Shown here piece by piece: positions 24,961-33,537 of a DNA stretch of 64,000 nt (its first letter is position 1; the number at the start of each line of letters is the position of its first letter). The translations under genes and the position numbers were made by a program. The notes below the pieces were generated by a model. It had not been told where the DNA came from. It did no database searches and saw nothing but the letters and a program-made list of their open reading frames with translations. Source of the stretch: CATOSD01 sp965203135 (GTDB lineage Bacteria > Chloroflexota > Dehalococcoidia > Lucifugimonadales > CATOSD01); the NCBI GenBank assembly GCA_965203135.1, contig CBDBBO010000001.1:1984001-2048000 (forward strand). Direction: 5' to 3'.

Positions 24961-24984
24961 GAAGGACCGTCCCCCTTCCGCTCA

Positions 24985-25027
24985 GTTCCCTCTCCCCGGC
25001 GTGGGAGAGGGTCAGGGTGAGGGGGCT
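24985..25027 (+). repeat. Interspersed palindromic repeat, tandem second copy
   Basis: CCTCTCCCCGGCGTGGGAGAG followed by GGTCAGGGTGAGGGGG. It makes a pair with 24918-24960 in the hyuA-hyuB gap. Confidence 0.8.
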
Positions 25028-25037
25028 CTAAGATACC

Positions 25038-27089
25038 CTACCCCCGCGTCAGCACCAGGTTCAGCGCCCCATCCACCGCCGCCCTCTGCCCCGGCCACAC
25101 CACCGTCGTCGAGTCCAGTTGCTCCACTATCGCCGGCCCCGCCAGCCGGTCCCCCGGCGCGAGCCGACCCCGGTCGTACACCAGCGTCTCCACCGCCTCG
25201 TTGCGAAAGTACACCCGCCGAGTCCCCGTCACCGCCCGCGACGCGTCGCCCACCGCCGCCGGCACGTCGGGCGCAAGCTCCGGCCGAGGCATCGCCGCCA
25301 CCGCCGTCACCCGCACGTTCACCACCTCCACCGCGTTGTCCCGGATCGCGTACCCGTAGCTCCGCTCGTGCGCCTCGTGGAACCGCACCGTGATCTCGTC
25401 CACGTCGCCCCGCGTAAACTCCCCGGACGCCGCCGCCACCTGCAGCTCGTACCCCTGCCCCACGTACCGCGCGTCCACCGTCCGCGCCAGCGTCACCCGC
25501 TCCCGCGACGCCCCCTCGCGCGCCATCTGCTCCACCGCCTGCCGCTCCATCCGCTCGAACCAGCGCGTCAGCTCATCCGGCGTGATCTCGCTTCCCGGAC
25601 GCAGCACCGTCCGCGCGAAGTCGTGCCGCAGGTCCGACACCAGCAGACCCAGCGCCGACGTCACCCCCGGCGCGACCGGCACCAGCACCCGCGGAATGTC
25701 CATCTCCGCCGCAAGCTCGGACACGTGCAGCGGCCCCGCGCCCCCGAACGCCACCAGGCAGAAGTCGCGCGGATCGTACCCCTTGGACACCGACACCACC
25801 CGGATGCCCTTCACCATGCTCGCGTTCACCACCTGCACGATCCCCTCCGCCGCCTCCTCCACGCCGATGCCCAGCGGCTCCGCCACCCGCTCCCGCACCG
25901 CCTTCCGCGCCAGATCGACGTCCAGCGGCATTGCGCCCCCCAGCAGCCCCGACTCCCCCAGCCTCCCCAGCACCACGTTCGCGTCCGTCACCGTCGCCTC
26001 CGCCCCACCGCTGCCGTAGCACGCCGGTCCCGGCGCCGCACCCGCGCTCTGCGGCCCCACGCGCAGCGCGCCGCCCGCGTCGATCCACGCGATGCTGCCG
26101 CCGCCCGCGCCCAGCGTGTGCACGTCCACCATCGGTACCCGGATCGGCAGACGCTCGATCTCACTCTCCTGCGTCTGCCGCACCTCCCCCTCGTAGCACA
26201 GCGAAACGTCGAAGCTCGTGCCCCCCATGTCGATGGAGATTGCGTTCGCCTCCCCCGCCTGCCGCGCTATCGCCGCCGCCCCTATCACCCCCGCCGCCGG
26301 TCCCGACATGATCGTGTGCACCGGACGCTCGATAGCCGTCTCCACCCCCATAGTCCCGCCGTTCGACTGCATGATGTACACGTCCGACCTCAGCCCCGCC
26401 TCCGAGATCGTGCGCTCCAGCCGCCGCAGGTAGCGTTCCATCACCGGCGCCACGTAGGCGTTGATCGCCGTCGTGCTCATCCGCTCGTACTCTTTGAACT
26501 CGGGAAGAACCTCGTGGGAAAGCGCCACCGTGACTCCGCGAAGCGACCGCCGCAGCGCCTCGCCCAGCACCCGCTCGTGCTCCGGGTTCGCGTAGGAATG
26601 CAGCAGGCACACCGCCACCGCGTCGACCCCGGACTCGGCGAGCAGCGCCGCCACCCGCTCGACCTCCGCGTCCGCCAGCGGCGTCAGCACCTCGCCCGTG
26701 TACAGCACCCGCTCCGTGACCTCGAACCGCAGCCGCCGCGGCGCCAGCGGCTCCGGACGCCGTATCCGCCAGTCGTAAAGACTCGGCCTCTCCTGCCGAC
26801 CTATCTGCAGCACATCCCGGAAGCCCGCCGTCACCACCAGCGCCATCGACGCGCCCTTGCGCTCCAGCAGCGTGTTCGTCGCCACCGTCGTGCCGTGAAT
26901 GAAAAACTCGACCTGCTCCGCCGCCACCCCGTACCGACGCGCCAGCTCGCCTATGCCCTCCGCGACTCCAACCGCCTGGTTCTCCGGCGTAGACGGCGTC
27001 TTGGCGAACTCCAGCCGCCCCGAATCGGCGTCATACAACGCCAGGTCCGTAAACGTCCCCCCAACATCGACCCCAAGTCGATACGCCAT
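25038..27089 (-). CDS. hyuA: Hydantoinase/oxoprolinase A subunit
   Basis: 683 residues from ATG at 27089 (YRLGVDVGGTFTDLALYD begins right after); a longer frame to 27197 overlaps the next gene. It has the ASKHA ATPase fold: phosphate-1 loop DVGGTFTD, FIHGTTVATNTLLERKG and SIDMGGTSFDV (phosphate-2 loop). It couples ATP hydrolysis to ring opening or carboxylation with HyuB. The cluster does not show the actual substrate. Confidence 0.93.
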   Translation of the reverse strand: MAYRLGVDVGGTFTDLALYDADSGRLEFAKTPSTPENQAVGVAEGIGELARRYGVAAEQVEFFIHGTTVATNTLLERKGASMALVVTAGFRDVLQIGRQERPSLYDWRIRRPEPLAPRRLRFEVTERVLYTGEVLTPLADAEVERVAALLAESGVDAVAVCLLHSYANPEHERVLGEALRRSLRGVTVALSHEVLPEFKEYERMSTTAINAYVAPVMERYLRRLERTISEAGLRSDVYIMQSNGGTMGVETAIERPVHTIMSGPAAGVIGAAAIARQAGEANAISIDMGGTSFDVSLCYEGEVRQTQESEIERLPIRVPMVDVHTLGAGGGSIAWIDAGGALRVGPQSAGAAPGPACYGSGGAEATVTDANVVLGRLGESGLLGGAMPLDVDLARKAVRERVAEPLGIGVEEAAEGIVQVVNASMVKGIRVVSVSKGYDPRDFCLVAFGGAGPLHVSELAAEMDIPRVLVPVAPGVTSALGLLVSDLRHDFARTVLRPGSEITPDELTRWFERMERQAVEQMAREGASRERVTLARTVDARYVGQGYELQVAAASGEFTRGDVDEITVRFHEAHERSYGYAIRDNAVEVVNVRVTAVAAMPRPELAPDVPAAVGDASRAVTGTRRVYFRNEAVETLVYDRGRLAPGDRLAGPAIVEQLDSTTVVWPGQRAAVDGALNLVLTRG

Positions 27090-27103
27090 GTCTCGCCGCC
27101 CCC

Positions 27104-28156
27104 CTACGAGTTCGGCCCCCTCCCCATAGAGTACGGCTGCCACCGACGCAAGTTCGTCTTCTCCAGGACCGACGGATTCACGCACGCCCGCGGCCACCGC
27201 CCGCTCAGCGCCAGCATGATCTCCTGCCCAGCCCGACGCCGCGTCTCCGGCCCCATCCGCGCCGACGCCGACGCCACGTGCGGCGTCAGAATCACGTTGT
27301 CCATGTGCAGCAGCGGATTCTCCGGGTCCGGCGGTTCCTGCTCCAGCACGTCAAGTCCGGCCCCAGCGATCCATCCCTCCTGCAGCGCCTTGATCAGCGC
27401 CTCCTCGTCCACCGTCGGCCCCCGCCCGTTGTTGATGAACAGCGCCGTCGGCTTCATCTGCCGGAAGTGCTCCTCCCCCAGCATGTGGTGCACCTCCGGT
27501 GTAGCCGGCGCGTGCATAGACACGATGTCCGAGGTCTGCAACAGCTCGCCCAGCCCCACCGGCTCCACGCCGTACTCCGTGATCAACACCTCGCCGATGT
27601 AAGGGTCGTGCGACTTCATTCGCACCCCGAACGCCTTCGCCCGCACCGATGTCGCCCGCGCAACGTGCCCGAATGACACGAACCCCAGCGTCTGCCCCAT
27701 CAACCGCGGAATCTCCGAAAGCAGCGGCCTGCCCTCGCTCCACCGGCTCTCGCGCACCATCCGATCCATCGTCGTCAGCCGCCGGAACGTCGCCAGAATC
27801 AGCATCATCGTGTGGTCCGCCACCTCCTCGATGAAGGCGTCCGGAACGTTCGTCACCGGAATGTTCCGCTCCGTCGCCGCCACAACGTCCACCGAGTCCG
27901 CGCCCACGCTCGCCAGCGCGATGATCTTGCAATTCTCCAGGTTGTTGATGATGTTCGCCGTTATGCGCCGACCCCGCGCGATCAGCGCGTCCGCGTCCCT
28001 CGCCGCCTCGATGAACTCCTCCTCCGTCTCCGCATCCACCTCGATGATCTCCGCGTCCACCGTCGACAGAGACTCCATCTCCAGGTCGAACCCGCCGCCC
28101 GCCATGTCGAACGTGACCCCCGGCGGCTTCTGTGTAACCACTCTGAACTTAGCCAA
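27104..28156 (-). CDS. D-2-hydroxyacid dehydrogenase-like protein with unusual nucleotide motif
   Basis: 350 residues. Catalytic-domain features are present: NNGRG (Arg), LDVLEQEPPDPENPLL (Glu) and LTPHVASAS (His). The Rossmann glycine motif, usually GFGxxG, reads SFGHVA here, so two of three glycines are changed. The TTG at 28156 is the likely start, behind GGAGAGGAGGG. It ends just before hyuA. It may be an NAD-dependent dehydrogenase with altered cofactor binding or a non-catalytic homologue. Confidence 0.82.
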   Translation of the reverse strand: MAKFRVVTQKPPGVTFDMAGGGFDLEMESLSTVDAEIIEVDAETEEEFIEAARDADALIARGRRITANIINNLENCKIIALASVGADSVDVVAATERNIPVTNVPDAFIEEVADHTMMLILATFRRLTTMDRMVRESRWSEGRPLLSEIPRLMGQTLGFVSFGHVARATSVRAKAFGVRMKSHDPYIGEVLITEYGVEPVGLGELLQTSDIVSMHAPATPEVHHMLGEEHFRQMKPTALFINNGRGPTVDEEALIKALQEGWIAGAGLDVLEQEPPDPENPLLHMDNVILTPHVASASARMGPETRRRAGQEIMLALSGRWPRACVNPSVLEKTNLRRWQPYSMGRGPNS

Positions 28157-28346
28157 CTGCCTGCCCTCCTCTCCAGTCGTACATGCACTCGTTCGTGCCC
28201 CACGGACGTCCTGGCCGCCCTCCGGGGCCGCGCATTAGCATACGCCCGCCCGCCAACCCTGTCCATACTCCCCGCCGCAAGCCCCCTCGCCCTCCCTATG
28301 CTAAAATGCCCCTCGCCAATCACCCCCGCACCAGGAGAACACGCAC

Positions 28347-29231
28347 ATGCCCGGTGGGAACCGGTACCAAATCGACCACCTCTCCCGCTACCTCTACTCC
28401 CTGCCCGTACAGCAGTGCTCCATGTCACTCTGCCTAAAACCCAGCCAGCAGATGGGACAGCGCCTCCTCGACTTCACCGTCCACACCGAGCCGGCCGCAA
28501 CCCTCAGCGAGGAAACAGACCCCTTCGGCAACACCAAGCACCAGATGCACATACACGCCGACCACGAGTCCCTCGCCATCGCCGCCCGCTCCGTGGTGGA
28601 AACCGCCGCGCCCCAGCCGCTGCCCGAAGCGCTCGACCCCGGCGCGTGGGACGCCATCGGACGCTGGAAGACCTCTATGGAACACTGGGAGTTGACCCGC
28701 CCGAGCGCCTACGTCCGACCCTCTCCCAGCCTCGACGCCTACGTCGCCCGCCACGCAATCGCCCGCCGCGCGGACCCGCTCTCGTCCCTGCTCGCGCTCA
28801 ACGAGACCGTCCACGACAGCTTCGAATACGTGCCCGGCGCCACCTCCGCCGTCTCCCCCATCGAGCACATACTGGAGACCGGACGCGGCGTCTGCCAGGA
28901 CTACGCCCACGTGATGATCGCCATCGCACGATCGTGGGGCGTTCCCACGCGTTACGTCTCAGGCTACGTCGCCGCCTCCGACAAACTCGGAGGCGCAGCA
29001 AAGCACAGTGCCACCCACGCCTGGGTCGAGTGCCTGCTGCCCGGACTCGGCTGGACCGGCTTCGACCCCACCAACCGCGCCCTGGTCGGCGCCGGCCACG
29101 TCCGCGTCGCCACCGGCCGCGACTACCGCGACGTCTCCCCCACCCGCGGCGTCTTCGTAGGCGGCGGCCAAAGCCTCCTCCAAGTCACCGTCACCATGCG
29201 TCCCACCACCGATCACTCCCCTCTCCCTTGA
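28347..29231 (+). CDS. Transglutaminase-like cysteine peptidase family protein
   Basis: 294 residues with the bacterial transglutaminase N-terminal domain (LSRYLYSLPVQQCSMSLCLK) and the core triad: Cys in GVCQDYAH, His in SATHAWVE and Asp in GFDPTNR. Such proteins are often proteases or amidases. A TGCTAAAAT sequence upstream may be an extended -10. Its final residues and stop lie in a palindromic repeat that starts at 29216. Confidence 0.92.
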   Translation: MPGGNRYQIDHLSRYLYSLPVQQCSMSLCLKPSQQMGQRLLDFTVHTEPAATLSEETDPFGNTKHQMHIHADHESLAIAARSVVETAAPQPLPEALDPGAWDAIGRWKTSMEHWELTRPSAYVRPSPSLDAYVARHAIARRADPLSSLLALNETVHDSFEYVPGATSAVSPIEHILETGRGVCQDYAHVMIAIARSWGVPTRYVSGYVAASDKLGGAAKHSATHAWVECLLPGLGWTGFDPTNRALVGAGHVRVATGRDYRDVSPTRGVFVGGGQSLLQVTVTMRPTTDHSPLP

Positions 29232-29256
29232 CGGGAGAGGGCCAGGGTGAGGGTGA
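29216..29256 (+). repeat. Interspersed palindromic repeat, within gene 3' end
   Basis: CCCCTCTCCCTTGACGGGAG palindrome and tail; the transglutaminase stop codon lies inside it. Confidence 0.85.
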
Positions 29257-29267
29257 ACGCGCCGCAA

Positions 29268-29308
29268 GTCCCCTCTCCCTTGACGGGAGAGGGTCAGGGT
29301 GAGGGTGA
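29268..29308 (+). repeat. Interspersed palindromic repeat, tandem copy
   Basis: Same sequence as 29216-29256, 12 nt downstream. Confidence 0.85.
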
Positions 29309-29312
29309 AAAC

Positions 29313-29348
29313 CCCCTTCCCCCTCGCAGGGGAAAGGCCAGGATGAAG
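29313..29348 (+). repeat. Interspersed palindromic repeat, CCCTTCCCC variant
   Basis: CCCTTCCCCCTCGCAGGGG followed by a degenerate tail. It is the third copy in the row, followed by GTAGGGGTAGGCCTTGTGCC at 29379, a motif repeated at 32370. Confidence 0.75.
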
Positions 29349-29449
29349 GCTCCGAAAAATTCCTTCCCCCTCAACGCTGTAGGGGTAGGCCTTGTGCCTG
29401 CCCGCCTTCCCTTCGTGCCCCTTCGTGCCCTTCGTGGATAATCCGCCCC

Positions 29450-31474
29450 CTACGCCCCCACCCGCCTCCGCCGGTTCCGCAGATAGTCCACCATCACGAA
29501 CTTCCCCAGGTTCCGCGAATCCGTGTAAAACGCCCGCCCCTTGTTGATCCGCGTCAACTGGTCGATGAACGCCAGCAGGTCAGGCTGCCGCTCCAGCATG
29601 AACGTGTTGATCGTTATCCCCTCCTGCGTGCACCGCTTCACCTCCTTCAGCGTCTCGTCGATCGTCGTCCACGTCGGCGGATAGCTGAAGTACGCCCGGC
29701 TCCCCTCCATGTGCACCGTCGGCTCCCCGTCCGTGATCATCAACACCTGCTTCGTCGCCACCTTCCTCCGCGACAGCAACTGCCGCGCCAGCATCAGCCC
29801 GTGCTGTATGTTCGTTCCCGACACCCACGCGTTCCAGCTCACCTCCGGCAGGTCCTCCCCCTTCAACTCCATCCCGTAGTCCGAAAACCCCACCACGTAG
29901 AACTGGTCCCGCGGAAACTGGCTGTGTATCAGCCAGTACAGCGCCAGCGCCACCTTCTTCGCCGCCGTGAAGCTCCCGAACATCCCCATCGACCGGCTCT
30001 GGTCCAGCATAAGCACCGTCGCCACCTGGCTCAGATGCTCCGTCCGGTGAATCTCCAGGTCCTCCGGATGCAGCCGTATCGGCACGCTCGGCCCCTCCCG
30101 CAGAACCGAGTTGAACAGCGTCCGGTGCAGGTCCACGTCGAACGGGTCCCCGAACTCGTACTGCTTCGTCTCCCCCGTGTAATCGCCGCCCTCGCCCCGG
30201 AAATAAACCTCGTGACGGCCCGCCCGGTCCTTCTTCAGCTCCGAGAACACCTCCTTCAGCGCCTGCTGCGCCAGCTTCCGCACCGCCCTCGGCGTAAGCT
30301 CCAGGCGGTCCCCCTCCTTCTTCAGGTAGCCCGCCTCCTGTAACTGCCTAAGCACGTCCTGCATCTGCTCCAGTTGCCGCCGCGCCTCCTCGTCTATCAG
30401 ATTCTCCACCTTGTCCGGGTCCAGGTCCTCCAGGTTCCCGCTCCGCATCACCTGCTGAAGCTGACGCTCCAGGTCGTCCATGTCCTGCAAGTGACCCATC
30501 AGCTCCATCGCCTGGTCCAGCGTCAGCGACTCCTCCCCCATGAACGGGTAGTCCCGCGCCATGTCGTCGAACGGAGCCAGGTCGTACATCTCCGCCGCCA
30601 GCTCCGCCAACTCCTCCATCAGCTCCGCGTCCATCGCCGACATCAGCAGAGACTCCAGCTCGTCCCGCATATCCGAGCTCATGCTGTCCATCATCGACTG
30701 CATCGCCGCCATCTGCCGCTGTAGCTGCTCGATAAGCTCATCCAGGCTCTCCGGCCGGTCCGGATCGAAATGGTGGCCGTACTGCTCCATGAAACCCTCG
30801 AAATCGGGGTCCTCACCCATCGCCCGGTCCCGCAGCATCTGGTTCAGCGCCGACACCATGTTCCGAAGCTCCTCCATCTGCTCCGGCGTCATGTTCTGGA
30901 TCTGCTGCCGTATACTCTGGAAGAAGTTGCGCATCATCTGCTGCCTCAGCATGTCCAGCAGCTCGTCGAACTTCTCCCGCGCCTCCGAATCCATGAAATC
31001 GTACTGCTGAAGCTCCCGGATCGCCCCGCTCGGACTCTCCGGCAACGAGTCCAGCCTCTCGCGGCTACGCTCCGCCCGCTCCTCCAGCATCTTCATCGGA
31101 CCCTTCAGGTGCTCCCCGTCGTCCCCCGCCGCCTCCATCTGCTCCCGCGCCTCGCCCAGCCGCTTCTCGATCCCCGAGCGCTCCGTCTCCAGCACGTCCT
31201 GAAGCCGCTCCTTCAGGTCATCCATCAGCGAGTCCACGTTGTAGCGCTCCAGTTGCGCCTGCCGCTGCCTCTGAAGACGCTCCATCATCTCCCGCAAACC
31301 CTCCACGCGCTCCCCCTGCTCGCCGCTCATCCCCCGCTGGAACAGGTTCCGCAGCGCCCGGTTAACGTCCCCGTGCGTAAGAATGTCGTCCGACAGCGCC
31401 TGCAGGAAGTCGTCCTCGTCCATATCCGACCAGTCCTGCGTTCCGTCCCACCGCGAGTATGAGTAAGTAGTCAT
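29450..31474 (-). CDS. VWA-domain protein with long coiled-coil N-terminus
   Basis: 674 residues. About 400 residues at the N-terminus are Glu/Met/Leu/Arg-rich with heptad-like spacing (RQRQAQLERYNVDSLMDDL...; QLQRQMAAMQSMMDSMSSDM), predicting an extended coiled coil. The C-terminal third is a von Willebrand A domain with the MIDAS motif DQSRS near residue 495 and MITDGEPTVHM. Related VWA proteins usually act with MoxR-type AAA+ ATPases in metal-insertion or complex remodelling. No such ATPase gene is nearby. Confidence 0.88.
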   Translation of the reverse strand: MTTYSYSRWDGTQDWSDMDEDDFLQALSDDILTHGDVNRALRNLFQRGMSGEQGERVEGLREMMERLQRQRQAQLERYNVDSLMDDLKERLQDVLETERSGIEKRLGEAREQMEAAGDDGEHLKGPMKMLEERAERSRERLDSLPESPSGAIRELQQYDFMDSEAREKFDELLDMLRQQMMRNFFQSIRQQIQNMTPEQMEELRNMVSALNQMLRDRAMGEDPDFEGFMEQYGHHFDPDRPESLDELIEQLQRQMAAMQSMMDSMSSDMRDELESLLMSAMDAELMEELAELAAEMYDLAPFDDMARDYPFMGEESLTLDQAMELMGHLQDMDDLERQLQQVMRSGNLEDLDPDKVENLIDEEARRQLEQMQDVLRQLQEAGYLKKEGDRLELTPRAVRKLAQQALKEVFSELKKDRAGRHEVYFRGEGGDYTGETKQYEFGDPFDVDLHRTLFNSVLREGPSVPIRLHPEDLEIHRTEHLSQVATVLMLDQSRSMGMFGSFTAAKKVALALYWLIHSQFPRDQFYVVGFSDYGMELKGEDLPEVSWNAWVSGTNIQHGLMLARQLLSRRKVATKQVLMITDGEPTVHMEGSRAYFSYPPTWTTIDETLKEVKRCTQEGITINTFMLERQPDLLAFIDQLTRINKGRAFYTDSRNLGKFVMVDYLRNRRRRVGA

Positions 31475-31491
31475 CGCCTTCCTTCCGTTCA

Positions 31492-31533
31492 GTCCCCTCT
31501 CCCTTTGACGGGAGAGGGTCAGGGTGAGGGTGA
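31492..31533 (+). repeat. Interspersed palindromic repeat
   Basis: CCCCTCTCCCTTTGACGGGAG followed by AGGGTCAGGGTGAGGGTGA. It is in the gap between the VWA gene and the SDR gene. Confidence 0.8.
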
Positions 31534-31544
31534 AAATGCCCCCC

Positions 31545-32276
31545 TCAATACGTCAACGCCCCCCCATTCACGTGAATCGTCTGCCCCGTAATGAACGCCG
31601 CGTCCTCCGACGCCAAAAACGCGCACGTCTTCGCAATCTCCTCCGACAGCCCAAGCCTCCCCAGCGGAATCCCGGACGTCCGGTGCGTCGCCGGCTGCGC
31701 GTTCGCCGGATACGTGTCGATAGCTCCCGGCACCACGTGATTCACCAGTATGTTGTGCGGCGCGAGCTCCATCGCCAGCGCCCGCGTCAGACCCAGCGCC
31801 CCCATCTTCGACGCCGACACGTGCGCCCAACCCGCGTGACCCCGAAAAGCGTTCAGCCCCGACACGTTGATGATCCGACCGCCTCCCGCCTCGATCATCC
31901 CCGGTATCAGCGCCCTGCTCAGGTAGAACGGCCCGTCCAGGTTCACCGCCAGCACCTCCCGCCACTCCTCCACGCTCATCTCCGTAATCGGCGCCGGCCG
32001 ACGCAGCCCCGCGTTGTTCACCAGCACGTCCACGCGCCCGAACTCCGCCAGAGCCGACTCCGCCAGCCGGTCCAGGTCCTCCAGGTTGCCCACGTCCGCC
32101 ACCACCGCCAGCGCCCGCACGCCCAGCGCCCTCACCTCCTCCGCCACCGCTTCCGCCTCGGCCCGATTCGACCGCGCGTTCACCACCACGTTCGCCCCCC
32201 GCGCCGCCAACTCCAGCGCCGTAGCCCGCCCGATATTCCTCCCCGACCCCGTAACCAAAGCCGTCTTTCCGTTCAT
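31545..32276 (-). CDS. SDR-family protein lacking the catalytic tyrosine
   Basis: 243 residues from ATG at 32276 (AGGAG five nt upstream). NAD(P) binding motif TGSGRNIG and the NNAG sequence (VLVNNAG) are normal, but aligned to FabG the YxxxK site reads VSASK: the Tyr is Val and the active-site Ser position is Gly (INVSGLNAF). Lys is kept. Such divergent members may be inactive oxidoreductases or use other chemistry. It is in a lone position. Confidence 0.85.
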   Translation of the reverse strand: MNGKTALVTGSGRNIGRATALELAARGANVVVNARSNRAEAEAVAEEVRALGVRALAVVADVGNLEDLDRLAESALAEFGRVDVLVNNAGLRRPAPITEMSVEEWREVLAVNLDGPFYLSRALIPGMIEAGGGRIINVSGLNAFRGHAGWAHVSASKMGALGLTRALAMELAPHNILVNHVVPGAIDTYPANAQPATHRTSGIPLGRLGLSEEIAKTCAFLASEDAAFITGQTIHVNGGALTY

Positions 32277-32290
32277 GAGCACTCCTAACT

Positions 32291-32345
32291 AGTCCCCTCT
32301 CCCTTAACTCCCTTCGTCATTCCCGCGAAAGCGGGAATCCAGGGG
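32291..32345 (+). repeat. Truncated GGGAGAGG repeat plus dRS3-like palindrome
   Basis: AGTCCCCTCTCCCTTAACTC is a broken left half of the palindrome family. TCATTCCCGCGAAAGCGGGA at 32319-32338 is a second palindrome type, similar to small extragenic repeats known elsewhere. Confidence 0.7.
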
Positions 32346-32416
32346 CGGGGCGCATACCCCCATCACCTCGTAGGGGCAGGCCTTGTGCCTGCCCAGCTTC
32401 CACATTCCAACCCCCA

Positions 32417-32445
32417 TTGACATGACCGAACATCCGTGCTACGCT
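32417..32445 (+). promoter_or_regulatory. Promoter of the HTH gene
   Basis: TTGACA (32417-32422), 17-nt spacer, TACGCT (32440-32445), 34 nt before the ATG at 32480. Confidence 0.65.
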
Positions 32446-32479
32446 TCACTCATCCCAACACCGAGAGGAACCACACGCC

Positions 32480-33058
32480 ATGACCGACAATCACCCGAAC
32501 CCCGACCTCCCGGCCCTGCCCGACCGTAACATCACCGTCACGCTCGAGTCCCCTGTCGACCCGGACGAGTCCCACCCCGTCCCGGAATCGCCCCCGAATC
32601 CCCATGAATTCGAGGGCGAAAACGCCGATCTGATACAGATGCTACAGGATGATACACATATTCAGGACGTCCTTTCGCCCAGGCAGATTCTCGCCCTTCC
32701 CTATCTCCTCGGCCCCGGCTCCGCCTCCCAGCGCGCCAGGAACGCCAACATCTCCCGCACCACCCTCTACAGGTGGCTCGAGGACCCCGATTTCCGCGAA
32801 GCCCTCGAAAGACTCCGCAAAGAAGTCCTCCACGTCGCCGAAATCGAGGCCCAGTCCATGGCGCAGGACGCCATCTCCGTTATCTTCGAGCTCATGCAGT
32901 CCGGCCGCCAGCGCGTCCGCCTCGACGCTGCCCTCGCTGCCCTCGCTGCCCTCAAACTCGCCCAGAGCGCCCGTCAAACCGAGCGCCTCGACCGGCGCGT
33001 CGAGAACCTCGAAAGGGCCGCCGCGCTAAGGAAGAAGGCCCAGTGGCCCGGCATCTAG
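32480..33058 (+). CDS. HTH protein resembling phage terminase small subunit
   Basis: 192 residues. After an acidic/proline-rich N-terminus, residues 75-110 form a helix-turn-helix (GSASQRARNANISRTTLYRW), then a long helical stretch. The pattern of a HTH followed by a basic helical region is seen in phage terminase small subunits and related regulators. A ninefold-codon repeat (GCTGCCCTC, three times at 32929-32953) encodes ALAALAAL. It overlaps a second gene by 16 nt. Confidence 0.7.
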   Translation: MTDNHPNPDLPALPDRNITVTLESPVDPDESHPVPESPPNPHEFEGENADLIQMLQDDTHIQDVLSPRQILALPYLLGPGSASQRARNANISRTTLYRWLEDPDFREALERLRKEVLHVAEIEAQSMAQDAISVIFELMQSGRQRVRLDAALAALAALKLAQSARQTERLDRRVENLERAAALRKKAQWPGI

Positions 33059-33401
33059 AAGGCACCGTCCGAAGACTGGAAAAACACTTCGCCGCCGAAC
33101 TCGCCGAAGTCGCCCTCGAAGACCTCCTCGACTTCGTCGACAATCGTTGGTACCGCCACGCCGCCTACAACCGCGGCGACGGCTGGGACTTCCTCAACAT
33201 GGCCGACGCCTGGAACTCCGGTCTCTCCGGGCTCCACAAGGTAGCCATGTATCTCGACCGCTGCGCCGCCAGGGACGAGTTCCCGCACCCTCTCCCAATC
33301 GTGCGAGCCGTCCTCCCCTGGCGCCACGACCTCATCCGCGCCTACACGCCACCCCCCGACCCCGACCCCCGCGAAGAGATCGACGCACTGGCCTCCTCGC
33401 C

Positions 33402-33443
33402 AGTCCCCTCTCCCATCAAGGGAGAGGGTCAGGGTGAGGGTGA
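33402..33443 (+). repeat. Interspersed palindromic repeat, in reading frame
   Basis: CCCCTCTCCCATCAAGGGAGAGG followed by GTCAGGGTGAGGGTGA; translated in frame as PSPIKGEGQGEGEG. Confidence 0.85.
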
Positions 33444-33478
33444 AGGCGACGTGCCGCCGCCCCCGCCTACCTCTTCAT

Positions 33479-33519
33479 TCCCCTCTCCCTCGACGGGAGA
33501 GGGTCAGGGTGAGGGTGAA
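33479..33519 (+). repeat. Interspersed palindromic repeat, in reading frame
   Basis: CCCCTCTCCCTCGACGGGAGAGG followed by the same tail; translated in frame as PSPSTGEGQGEGE. Confidence 0.85.
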
Positions 33520-33537
33520 GACGGCGGGGCCACGCCC

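Larger units (their letters stand above)
33043..33537 (+). pseudogene. Hypothetical protein whose 3' end is replaced by repeats
   Basis: From GTG at 33043 (overlapping the HTH gene) the frame reads ARHLEGTVRRLEKHFAAEL and on to WRHDLIRAYTPPPDPD, a coherent ~120-residue helical protein. After that it enters two palindromic repeats (33402-33443, 33479-33519) that encode PSPIKGEGQGEGEG and PSPSTGEGQGEGE and no stop occurs before the CaiB gene on the opposite strand, where the frame stays open antisense to 34978. The natural stop seems lost to repeat insertion. Confidence 0.6.

Noticed and set aside
25119..27602. 827-codon plus-strand frame
   Set aside because: Antisense to hyuA and the hydroxyacid dehydrogenase; composition dominated by Arg, His and Pro.
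29216..29348. CRISPR array
   Set aside because: Three repeat copies in a row differ in length and spacing and have no regular unique spacers; they belong to the dispersed palindromic family.
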